Source: CAZAPG01 sp964486935
GTDB lineage: Bacteria > Chloroflexota > Anaerolineae > 4572-78 > J111
Reading direction: 5' to 3'
DNA length: 18,006 nucleotides
Assembly (NCBI GenBank): GCA_964486935.1
Contig: CAZAPG010000082.1
Coordinates: forward strand, 1-18,006
Within the stretch, counting starts at the first letter, position 1. Each line of letters begins with the position of its first letter. Shown in pieces: positions 6,644-13,352 of this stretch. A program made the translations under genes and the position numbers. Under the pieces are notes generated by a model. It was not told where the DNA came from. It saw only the letters and a list, made by a program, of their open reading frames with translations, and did no database searches.

Positions 6644-7210
6644 TCAGAGCGGCGGCAGCCGGGGGACATCTGAAATCATCAGGGCCGCGAACAGAAGGGC
6701 CACAATTGCCGGGCCGACATACCAGCGCGGGGTTGGCCGGGCTTTGTTGGCCCAGTTGAAATAGACCACCGCGCCGATGACCGCCAGAATAATCTCGATA
6801 CTGAAAATCAGATAGGCATAATCCCACAAACCAAAGCCCAGCAGCGGCAATCCGCCCAGGTTTCCCGGAAAAATCGGCATATCCTGGTGATGAACCAGCA
6901 GGTCGACGGGCCAGTGAGAAAAACTCAGCCCGCCCAGCAGCCAACCATGAAAGTTGGTTCGCCACACTTTTTTCCCAATCCAGAACATAATGGCGCTGAT
7001 GAGCAAGGCGCCCACTAACGAATGCGTATAGAAAGCCGAAATATGATCCTGGCCGTACGCAGGCCCCGACTCAAACCCCTCCAGGCCAACCGCCACCAGT
7101 GGCAGAAAGGCGATATCCAGCGCCTGCGGGGCCAGAATGAGCACCCAGGCCGGCACATCCGGCGCAACAGGTTTGGCGGCCGCGCCCATTGCAAAATGAC
7201 CTAAAAACAT
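6644..7210 (-). CDS. Multi-pass membrane protein, possible YdjM-like (DUF457-type) metal-dependent hydrolase
   Basis: A 188-aa integral membrane protein with about four to five hydrophobic segments (near 21-42, 64-78, 87-98, 130-152 and 165-180). Conserved-looking polar residues lie between or within the segments: H5 in GHFAMG, D32 in ALDIAF, TH at 62-63, SHWPVD (98-103) and HH at 107-108. The pattern of spaced His and Asp in a membrane protein resembles the LexA-regulated/YdjM membrane-bound hydrolase family, but this is a family-level guess. The ATG has a strong AAGGAG site spaced about 6. It is divergent from MnmD across a 48-base gap and runs into the glycine-oxidase-like gene. Confidence 0.65.
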   Translation of the reverse strand: MFLGHFAMGAAAKPVAPDVPAWVLILAPQALDIAFLPLVAVGLEGFESGPAYGQDHISAFYTHSLVGALLISAIMFWIGKKVWRTNFHGWLLGGLSFSHWPVDLLVHHQDMPIFPGNLGGLPLLGFGLWDYAYLIFSIEIILAVIGAVVYFNWANKARPTPRWYVGPAIVALLFAALMISDVPRLPPL

Positions 7211-7221
7211 GACGCTCTCCT

Positions 7222-7252
7222 TTGAATGATGAGAATTGGTTTGTGATATACT
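7222..7252 (+). promoter_or_regulatory. Candidate extended -10 promoter for the MnmD gene
   Basis: TGATATACT at 7244-7252 is an extended -10 (TGn plus TATACT). A weak -35-like TTGAAT (7222-7227) lies 19 bases upstream, a loose spacing that an extended -10 tolerates. Transcription would begin about 7 bases on, at or next to the ATG at 7259, giving a nearly leaderless mRNA. This reads only from motif spacing. Confidence 0.4.
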
Positions 7253-7258
7253 TCAGGT

Positions 7259-7987
7259 ATGAGCCGGAATTTTAGAGCAGACCTTCAGTATTGTCCAACT
7301 GACGACGGGGTTGACACCCTGTACAGCCCTCAATACGGGCAAACGTTTCACTCCAGACATGGCGCGTTAATTGAGGCCGAGCATGTTTTCCTCAAGGGAA
7401 CAGGAGTCAAAGCGCGACTCGCCGCGGGCCGGCCCACGACTGTGCTGGAAATTGGTTTTGGTACGGGGTTGAATTTCTTACTGACCGCCGGCGAGAGCCG
7501 TTTGATGAATGCGCCGCTGCGCTACGTGGCGCTGGAAAAAGCCCTGCTGCCGGTTGAGGTGCTGGCCCAACTCAACCACGGTGACAAATTGACCGCCGCC
7601 GCCGATATTCGGCAGGCGTTTCTGGCCTGGCGCAATCGCCTGCCGGACTGGCCGTCTGGCGGGACGTTTGTGTGGCAATTTAACCAGATAATGGTTGTGG
7701 AACTGGTCATCGGGGATGCTGCCGGGGTGAGCATTCCGCAGCGGGGCTACCACGCCATTTATCACGACGCGTTCAGCCCCGCTGCCAACCCGGAATTGTG
7801 GACGCCGGAGTTTTTTACCCGGCTGTTTGCGGTATTGACCCCCGGCGGCGCTCTGGCGACCTACTCGGCCAAAGGCGCGGTGCGGCGGGCGTTACAGGCG
7901 GCGGGCTTTCAGGCCCAAAAATTGCCCGGTCCGCCCGGCAAGCGCGAGATGCTGGTCGGGCTTAAACCCCCAGCCGATTTCGCCTGA
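7259..7987 (+). CDS. mnmD: tRNA 5-methylaminomethyl-2-thiouridine methyltransferase, MnmD type
   Basis: A 242-aa SAM-dependent methyltransferase of the DUF752/MnmC-N family. It would add the last methyl group in making mnm5(s2)U at the wobble position 34 of certain tRNAs. The SAM-binding motif is EIGFGTGLN (64-72). The family hallmark HDAFSPAANPELWTPEFF spans 169-186, and the C-terminal GPPGKREML (224-232) is also typical. In enterobacteria this domain is fused to an FAD oxidase as MnmC. Here it is a stand-alone MnmD, as in many other bacteria. A DAO-family oxidase lies close by on the opposite strand, but its sequence suits ThiO better than MnmC's C-terminal half. The gene's 3' end overlaps the convergent E1 gene by 26 bases. 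Confidence 0.88.
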   Translation: MSRNFRADLQYCPTDDGVDTLYSPQYGQTFHSRHGALIEAEHVFLKGTGVKARLAAGRPTTVLEIGFGTGLNFLLTAGESRLMNAPLRYVALEKALLPVEVLAQLNHGDKLTAAADIRQAFLAWRNRLPDWPSGGTFVWQFNQIMVVELVIGDAAGVSIPQRGYHAIYHDAFSPAANPELWTPEFFTRLFAVLTPGGALATYSAKGAVRRALQAAGFQAQKLPGPPGKREMLVGLKPPADFA

Positions 7988-10421
7988 GTATTTCGGCGGT
8001 GCTTTGCACGGTGCTGACCTGGTGGCCGGGCAGCGGCAAAATGCGTTCGTGCAGGGTGTCGATAATCCACTCTTTTTGGGGAAAGAAAGCCTCTTCCAGC
8101 TCCGCTGCCGGGGTAATCCAGTTGCGCGCGCCGACCACCGCCACGGGGCCGTCCAGATAATCAAAGGCAAGCTGGCTGATGTTTGAGGCCATGGTGTGCA
8201 TAAATGAACCGCGCTCGCAGGCGTCGGAGGCCAGCACCACCTTGCCCGTCTTTTTAACCGACTCGATGATTTTCTCGTAATTGAGCGGGTTGATGAAGCG
8301 GGCGTCAATTACCTCGGTGGACAGGCCATATTTTTGCTGTAGCTCATCCGCCGCTTCCAGGGCGCGGTAGAGCGTGGCCCCCACAGTGACCATCGTCACA
8401 TCATCCCCCGCCCGCCGGATGGCCGGTTCGCCCATCTCCACCTCGTAATAGTCAACCGGCACGCCGCCGGCCACCAGCGTTTCCGGCTCGGGGTAGAGGC
8501 GCTGGCTTTCAAAAAAGACCACCGGGTCGGTGCCGCGCAGGGCCAGGTTGAGCATGCCTTTGGCATCGTAGGGCGTGGCCGGGAACATTACTTTCAGCCC
8601 CGGAATATGGGCCACCATCGAGGTCCAGTCCTGCGAGTGTTGCGCTCCATATTTTGAGCCAACCGAGACCCGCAGCACCAGCGGCATTTGCAGCACGCCC
8701 GCGCTCATCGGCTGCCATTTGGCCATCTGGTTGAAGATTTCATCACCGGCGCGCCCCATAAAATCACAGTACATCAGTTCGGCCACCACCCGGCCGCCGC
8801 TGATGGCGTAGCCCACGGCGGTGCCCACAATGGCCGCCTCGGAAATGGGGCTGTTGAACAGCCGGTGATAGGGCAGGCACTCGGTCAGGCCGCGATAGAC
8901 GCCAAACGCGCCGCCCCAGTCGCGGTTTTCCTCGCCGTAGGCCACCATCGTCGGGTCCTCGTAAAAGCGGTGTATCATCGCCTCAAACAGGGCTTCGGCG
9001 TAAGTGAGGGTGCGCAGCTTGGGCAGCGGCTGGCCGTTTTCATCCAGCCCAAAGCGATTTTTGGCAAAGGTTTGCTTGAGGCGGCTCTCCTCTTTGGGCA
9101 GCAGCACTTCCGGCGCGCCATCGGCCAGGCGCTCTTTGAACTGGTTGGAGAACATCATCTCGCCGATGGTGTCGGTCTGCACGTTGACTCGCGGCGAAAG
9201 TTCCATCGATATGGCCGCTTTGACCACTTTCACCAACCGTTCGGTCACATCGGCCTGGAAACCGTCCAGCGTGCTGTCGTCGGCGTGGCCGTTTTCCTTT
9301 AAATATTCGCCGTAATTAATCAGCGCGTCGTGCTGCCGCCACAGGTCAATTTCGCTTTTGTCGCGGTAGGCCGAGGCGTCGGACGGGGAGTGGCCGGAGA
9401 AGCGATACGTCACCGTGTCCAGCAGTACCGGTCCGCGCCCCTCCTCCAGGACCTTCTTTTTGCGCTCGATGGCATCGGCTACGGCCAGCGGGTTGTAACC
9501 ATCAACCCGCTCAACGTGCATAGCCTCCGGGTTAACCCCCAAGCCGACCCGCGCCAGCATGCCAAAGCCCATCGTTTCACCCTGGGGCTGGCCGCCCATG
9601 CCGTAAAAGTTGTTCATAAAATTGAAGAGAATGGGCGGGTTACCGCCGATTTCTTTGGGCCACAGGGTGCGGTACTGGTCCATGGCGGCAAACATCATCG
9701 CTTCCCACACCGGCCCGCAGCCCATCGAGGCATCGCCGATGTTGGCTATCACAATACCGGGCCGGCGGTTAACCCGTTTGAACAGCGCCGAGCCGGTGGC
9801 GATATCGGCCGAGCCGCCGACAATAGCGTTGTTGGGCATCACCCCAAAGGGGGCAAAAAAGGCGTGCATCGAGCCGCCCATGCCTTTGTTGAGGCCGGTG
9901 GCCCGGCCAAAAATCTCGGCCAGTGTACCGTACAGAATGTAATCGATGGCCAAATCCTTGACGCTGCCTTTGCTGAATTTTTCGACCACCCGCAGCGGCG
10001 CGCCGTCGAGATAAGTCGTCATAATTTTCAGTAACTCCTCATCGCTCAGCCGGGCAATGGCCGACAGGCTCTTGGCCAGAATTTCGCCGTGGCTGCGGTG
10101 CGAGCCAAAAATGAAATCGTCGATGCCGAGATGAAACGCCTGGCCCACGGCCGCCGCTTCCTGGCCAATCGAGAGGTGGGCCGGCCCTTTGTGATTGTAC
10201 TCGATGCCCTGGTAATTGCCTTCGCGTTTGATGCTGTCGAGCATGGTTTCAAATTCCCGGATAAAAGCCATATCCCGGTACATGCCAACCAGATTCTCCC
10301 GGCCATATTTCCTGGCCTCTTTCTTGGGGTTTGACACGTAGGCATTCACCGGAATTTCCGGCGCGGTGAGCACGCTTTTTTTGCGCGCCTCGGTTGGGTT
10401 AATGGTGATGAGTTTGGTCAT
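7962..10421 (-). CDS. Fused 2-oxo acid dehydrogenase E1 (alpha and beta in one chain)
   Basis: An 819-aa thiamine-diphosphate enzyme that decarboxylates a 2-oxo acid and passes the acyl group to E2. The alpha half spans about 40-405: SHRSHGE (107-113), the TPP/Mg motif GDASMG (229-234) ending in NN (270-271), and the loop YRFSGHSPSDASAYR (339-353). The beta half spans about 470-819: GEEN (496-499), SPISEAAIVGTAVG (524-537), AKWQPMSAG (567-575), GAQHSQDW (592-599). The ATG at 10421 is preceded by AAGGA and preferred over an upstream TTG at 10448. The TPP motif has GDA for GDG, and the stretch to NN is about a dozen residues longer than in standard alpha subunits. Substrate (pyruvate, branched-chain or acetoin) is undecided. 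E2 lies just upstream in the same direction. Confidence 0.9.
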   Translation of the reverse strand: MTKLITINPTEARKKSVLTAPEIPVNAYVSNPKKEARKYGRENLVGMYRDMAFIREFETMLDSIKREGNYQGIEYNHKGPAHLSIGQEAAAVGQAFHLGIDDFIFGSHRSHGEILAKSLSAIARLSDEELLKIMTTYLDGAPLRVVEKFSKGSVKDLAIDYILYGTLAEIFGRATGLNKGMGGSMHAFFAPFGVMPNNAIVGGSADIATGSALFKRVNRRPGIVIANIGDASMGCGPVWEAMMFAAMDQYRTLWPKEIGGNPPILFNFMNNFYGMGGQPQGETMGFGMLARVGLGVNPEAMHVERVDGYNPLAVADAIERKKKVLEEGRGPVLLDTVTYRFSGHSPSDASAYRDKSEIDLWRQHDALINYGEYLKENGHADDSTLDGFQADVTERLVKVVKAAISMELSPRVNVQTDTIGEMMFSNQFKERLADGAPEVLLPKEESRLKQTFAKNRFGLDENGQPLPKLRTLTYAEALFEAMIHRFYEDPTMVAYGEENRDWGGAFGVYRGLTECLPYHRLFNSPISEAAIVGTAVGYAISGGRVVAELMYCDFMGRAGDEIFNQMAKWQPMSAGVLQMPLVLRVSVGSKYGAQHSQDWTSMVAHIPGLKVMFPATPYDAKGMLNLALRGTDPVVFFESQRLYPEPETLVAGGVPVDYYEVEMGEPAIRRAGDDVTMVTVGATLYRALEAADELQQKYGLSTEVIDARFINPLNYEKIIESVKKTGKVVLASDACERGSFMHTMASNISQLAFDYLDGPVAVVGARNWITPAAELEEAFFPQKEWIIDTLHERILPLPGHQVSTVQSTAEILRRNRLGV

Positions 10422-10471
10422 GGATTGTTTGTCCTTGGTATCGTGCAATAATTACTAACTTGATATTTAAC

Positions 10472-10593
10472 GGTCGCAAGTGGCAGGTCGCAGGTCAAAT
10501 GAGAAATTACCGCCGACGTTGCTGATTAGCGGTGATAGCCAGACCCGCAATAATCTCTTCCCTCTGACGCTTGCTACTTGCCACCTGCCACCC
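10472..10593. repeat. Inverted heptad-repeat element at E2 stop codon
   Basis: Three 7-base units run at 10476-10496 (GCAAGTG, GCAGGTC, GCAGGTC). Four run at 10566-10593 in the opposite sense (GACGCTT, GCTACTT, GCCACCT, GCCACCC), ending inside the E2 stop codon (complement at 10593-10595). The stretch 10472-10487 pairs with 10570-10585 with 13 of 16 matches, enclosing about 80 bases. The architecture is the same as the element at 1755-1835, although the unit sequence differs. It occupies most of the 171-base gap between the E2 and E1 genes, so it would be transcribed as part of the operon leader of E1. Confidence 0.7.
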
Positions 10594-11903
10594 TACAGCG
10601 CCAGTAACAACTCCACCTCTGCCAGCCCTTGCGAGAGGGCCTGCAAGAAGCGGGCGGCGGGCGCGCCATCGACGGCCTGGTGGTTGATGGTGAGCGACAG
10701 GCCAATATGGTTGATAAATTGCGCCTGGCCCTCCACTTCCACCGGCTTAAGGTTGATATTACCGACCCCCAGAATGGCTACCTGCGGCGGGTTGAGCACC
10801 GGCGTAAAGCTCTCGATGCCCAGATTGCCCAGGTTGGTGACGGTGAAGGTTCCGCCGGCCATCTGGTCGGCCGAGATGGTGCCATCCAGGCAGGCGGCCG
10901 CCAGTTGCTTTGCCTGCCCGGCAATCTGCTTCAGGCTCAGTTTATGGGCGTTGTGAATAACGGGCACCATCAGGCCGCGCGAAGTATCGACGGCCAGGCC
11001 CAGGTGAACGTAGGGATATTGGTAGATAGCGTCCTCTTTGAAGTGGGCGTTGAGGGCCGGATATTCCAGCAAAATTCTGGATACGGCCAGGAGAATGAGA
11101 TCATTAATTGTAACCTGCCGCAGCTCCAGCGCTTCGGCGCTTTGCTTCAGCCGCTGGCGGTAGGCCAGCAGGGCGCGGGCGTCGGCGGAGGCGTTGAGGG
11201 TGAGCTGGGCTGTGGTTTGCAGCGACTCCAGCATGCGGGTCGCAATAACCCGCCGAATACCCTTGACCGGAATAATCTGCGCCTCTTCTTGAGGAACGGG
11301 TTGAGGCGCAGGCGCGGCAACCGGCTTGAGGTCCTGGGCTGTCACCCGCCCCCCGGCGCCGGAGCCTTGCGCCGGGGCCTGATACTCGCCCCGTTCCAGC
11401 ATGGATTTGGCCAGCGGAGTCATGCGCGGCTTCTGGCTGATCGCGGCCTGCACGTCGCGCTCGATAATGCGCCCGCCGGGGCCGCTGCCTCGCAAGGCAG
11501 AAACCTCAATCCCTTTTTGACCGGCCAGATGGCGGGCGCGGGGAGAAATATGAGTCCTGCCATCGGCCTCAGCTTGCGCGGCAACAGAGGCTCTATCCAC
11601 CTCCTCCGCTCCCCCGCTCTTCTGCGCAACCGCGCCGCCGGGGCGCAAACCTTCCACATCCTCGCCCGGTTGGCCAACGGCGGCAATGTTGGTCAACACC
11701 GGCACGTCGTCGCCTTCATTAAAAAAGAGGGCCAGGACCGTACCGGCCACCGGCGATTCGACTTCCATCATAGCCTTGTCGGTTTCAATGTCGCACAGTA
11801 TCTCGCCTTCAGCAATCGGGTCGCCGACCTTTTTTTTCCAGCCGGCAATAATACAGCTTTCTACACTTTGTCCCTGCCGGGGCATTACTACAGGCGTTGC
11901 CAT
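10593..11903 (-). CDS. Dihydrolipoyl acyltransferase (E2) of a 2-oxo acid dehydrogenase complex
   Basis: A 436-aa core enzyme that accepts the acyl group from E1 on a lipoyl arm and transfers it to CoA. One lipoyl domain lies at residues 1-78, with the lipoylated lysine in ETDKAMMEV (Lys 43). A flexible Ala/Gly-rich linker follows, then a peripheral-subunit-binding domain (about 118-155, ISPRARHLAGQKGIEV...GPGGRIIERDV). A second similar motif lies at 160-193 (RMTPLAKSMLERGEYQ...GAGGRVTAQDL). The catalytic domain (about 210-436) ends with HQAVDG (408-413), holding the active-site His and Asp. The ATG follows a good GAGAGGA site. It lies 81 bases after the DeoR-family gene and 171 bases before E1. 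The acyl substrate is not determinable. Confidence 0.92.
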   Translation of the reverse strand: MATPVVMPRQGQSVESCIIAGWKKKVGDPIAEGEILCDIETDKAMMEVESPVAGTVLALFFNEGDDVPVLTNIAAVGQPGEDVEGLRPGGAVAQKSGGAEEVDRASVAAQAEADGRTHISPRARHLAGQKGIEVSALRGSGPGGRIIERDVQAAISQKPRMTPLAKSMLERGEYQAPAQGSGAGGRVTAQDLKPVAAPAPQPVPQEEAQIIPVKGIRRVIATRMLESLQTTAQLTLNASADARALLAYRQRLKQSAEALELRQVTINDLILLAVSRILLEYPALNAHFKEDAIYQYPYVHLGLAVDTSRGLMVPVIHNAHKLSLKQIAGQAKQLAAACLDGTISADQMAGGTFTVTNLGNLGIESFTPVLNPPQVAILGVGNINLKPVEVEGQAQFINHIGLSLTINHQAVDGAPAARFLQALSQGLAEVELLLAL

Positions 11904-11943
11904 AGAGTTTTCCTCTCCCGCTCAAAAATTAGCAATGGTGGTT

Positions 11944-11972
11944 AACGGAACAAATGTGTTGCCTGTTCCGTT
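11944..11972. promoter_or_regulatory. Inverted repeat upstream of E2 (operator or attenuator candidate)
   Basis: Perfect 9-base arms AACGGAACA (11944-11952) and TGTTCCGTT (11964-11972) flank an 11-base spacer, about 40 bases upstream of the E2 ATG in the gap after the DeoR gene. T-rich sequence follows only on the plus strand, where no gene ends, so a terminator of the DeoR transcript is unlikely. A protein-binding site or a leader hairpin fits better. Confidence 0.5.
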
Positions 11973-11984
11973 TTATTTCGGGGT

Positions 11985-12767
11985 TTATACCACGATGACC
12001 TCGATGCTTGCCGCCCGCGCCTCACTCACCAGATCGGCGGGAGCCTGGCTGTCGGTGATAATTGTGTTGACTTCCACCGGATTGGCAAATGAGGCCAGCC
12101 CGACGCGTCCCCATTTGGTGGCGTCTAGCAGGGCGATGGTCTGGCGGCACATGCTGACCAGGCTCTGCTTGACTTCGGCTTCAGCGGCGCTCACGTCGGT
12201 CAGCCCTTCGGGCAGGCTGAAACCGTGCGCGCCAAAAAAACCTTTGGCAATATTGAATTTGCGCAGAAATTCCAGGCCATCGGCGCCAATCAGCGAGTCG
12301 GTTTCAGGTTGAAAGGCGCCGCCGGGCATCACCACGGTAACGCTGGGGGCGTCTCGCAATTCCTGGGCTACGGTTAAACTGTTGGTAATTACGGTTAAAC
12401 GGTGGCGGCTTTTCAGGTGCGGTATGATGGTCAGGGCGGTGCTGCTGCTATCCAGAAAAATGGCGTCGCCATCGGCAATCATATCCGCGGCGGCCAGACC
12501 AATTCTGCTTTTTTCCTGCACCTGTTTTTGGCGACGCATGGCCAGCGCAATTTCATACCGGCCATCTGCCGCGGAGATGGCGCCGCCGTGGGTGCGAATC
12601 ACCAGTTTGCGCTCGGCCAGGGCCTGCAAATCGGCGCGGATGGTCACTTCCGACACGCCAAGCTGCTGGCTCAAGTCTACCACCGAGACTCGCCCATGGT
12701 TGTCAACAAGCTTGAGTATTTCCTGCCGGCGCTCCTCTAAATACAAATCTTTACTATTTATTGACAT
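11985..12767 (-). CDS. DeoR/GlpR-family transcriptional regulator
   Basis: A 260-aa repressor-type regulator. The N-terminal winged helix-turn-helix spans about 12-60: EERRQEILKLVDNHGRVSV, then LGVSEVTIRADLQAL and IRTHGGAI, the DeoR signature. The C-terminal DeoRC sensor domain (about 80-240) has the sugar-phosphate pocket motifs LDSSSTAL (105-112) and ITNSL (127-131), plus GAHGFSLPEGLTD. Members usually respond to phosphorylated sugars and control carbohydrate genes. It stands first in line ahead of E2 and E1, so it may link the dehydrogenase complex to sugar-phosphate supply. The ATG lacks a Shine-Dalgarno sequence. Its promoter region carries repeats that fit autoregulation. Confidence 0.88.
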   Translation of the reverse strand: MSINSKDLYLEERRQEILKLVDNHGRVSVVDLSQQLGVSEVTIRADLQALAERKLVIRTHGGAISAADGRYEIALAMRRQKQVQEKSRIGLAAADMIADGDAIFLDSSSTALTIIPHLKSRHRLTVITNSLTVAQELRDAPSVTVVMPGGAFQPETDSLIGADGLEFLRKFNIAKGFFGAHGFSLPEGLTDVSAAEAEVKQSLVSMCRQTIALLDATKWGRVGLASFANPVEVNTIITDSQAPADLVSEARAASIEVIVV

Positions 12768-12799
12768 TTAATTAATTTGTTTTGTTTATTGCTGTTTGG

Positions 12800-12814
12800 T
12801 TTCAATTACTTTCA
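12800..12814. promoter_or_regulatory. Putative DeoR-family operator repeats
   Basis: TTTCA occurs at 12800-12804 and again at 12810-12814, exactly one helical turn apart, followed by more TTT-rich sequence. Repeats of TTTC/CTTTC type spaced about 10 bases are characteristic of AgaR/GlpR-like DeoR operators. They cover the expected transcription start and touch the -10 box of the DeoR gene. Confidence 0.45.
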
Positions 12815-12842
12815 TTTTAATTTAAAACAAAAGAATTGTCAA
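12814..12842 (-). promoter_or_regulatory. Sigma-70-type promoter of the DeoR gene
   Basis: On the minus strand a perfect TTGACA (12837-12842) and TAAAAT (12814-12819) are separated by 17 bases. A start near 12807 gives an A-rich leader of about 40 bases without a Shine-Dalgarno site. The promoter may also serve E2 and E1. Confidence 0.7.
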
Positions 12843-12960
12843 TGATTTATTTGTTCCAGGCTGAATGTTTCCAATAGAACTTAAACACAACCTTAACGCT
12901 TTCTGTATATAACTACGGCTTAAAATCTGTTATCATTGGAATGGCGTCAAAGTGGAATAA

Positions 12961-12988
12961 TTCACAATAGATAATATCATTTTAAAAT
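12961..12988 (+). promoter_or_regulatory. Candidate promoter of the small ORF and nucleotidyltransferase genes
   Basis: TTCACA (12961-12966) and TAAAAT (12983-12988) are separated by 16 bases and lie about 70 bases upstream of the ATG at 13057. A small hairpin (AGCAGC at 13003-13008 with GCTGCT at 13016-13021) falls in the predicted leader. The remaining 12843-12960 is AT-rich and shows nothing else I can support. Confidence 0.45.
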
Positions 12989-13056
12989 TATGCGCGTGTG
13001 GAAGCAGCCAGCAAAGCTGCTCTGACCAGACAACCATTTACAGGAGCAAAATTGTC

Positions 13057-13332
13057 ATGAAAACCCCGGAACAGATACAATATCATCAGGCTCATAGCCT
13101 GATACAGAAACTTAACCAAAATATGGTGGGGCTGGCTGCTTTGCTAAAAGGCCAGATCTCTCCCACCGAGCAAACTTTGCTGGCCAAAGTATTTGAAGCT
13201 CAAATAGAATTGCAACTTTTGTTAGACGAGATGGGTAAACAAGCCAACCGGCGGGCAGCCGATACCAAAAAACAAGAAAGTGAAGCGGGGTTGTTGTTTG
13301 ACACTTCTAACAACCTTACGGTTAAAATTTAG
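13057..13332 (+). CDS. Small hypothetical protein, 91 aa
   Basis: I do not recognise this family. The ATG follows an AGGAG site at 13042-13046, spaced 10, which supports real translation. The product is soluble, rich in Gln, Leu, Glu and Lys, and lacks a signal peptide, membrane segment or Cys. Residues 5-68 look almost wholly helical (leucines spaced three to four apart, for example LIQKLNQNMVGLAALLKG and LLAKVFEAQIELQLLLDEM), so a helical hairpin or small dimer is plausible. The C-terminal 25 residues look polar and loose. It is 20 bases upstream of the nucleotidyltransferase gene on the same strand and probably co-transcribed with it. Confidence 0.7.
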   Translation: MKTPEQIQYHQAHSLIQKLNQNMVGLAALLKGQISPTEQTLLAKVFEAQIELQLLLDEMGKQANRRAADTKKQESEAGLLFDTSNNLTVKI

Positions 13333-13352
13333 CCCAGGCGTAACCTGAAACC

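Noticed and set aside
5492..7210. Membrane protein and oxidase as one gene broken by a stop codon
   Set aside because: They share a frame and are separated by a TGA, but the two products are unrelated families of normal length and the oxidase has its own GTG start. The shared frame is coincidence.
5492..7987. Split MnmC (MnmD methyltransferase plus MnmC-like oxidase as separate genes)
   Set aside because: The oxidase is the right superfamily, but its GATRAAAGMLMP and GLRPTAAN motifs fit glycine oxidase/ThiO better, and the genes are on opposite strands with another gene between.
10629..11945. A 438-codon open frame on the plus strand opposite E2
   Set aside because: It is antisense to a gene with complete lipoyl, PSBD and catalytic motifs. 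Its translation has no domain pattern, and GC-rich codon bias keeps the opposite frame open.
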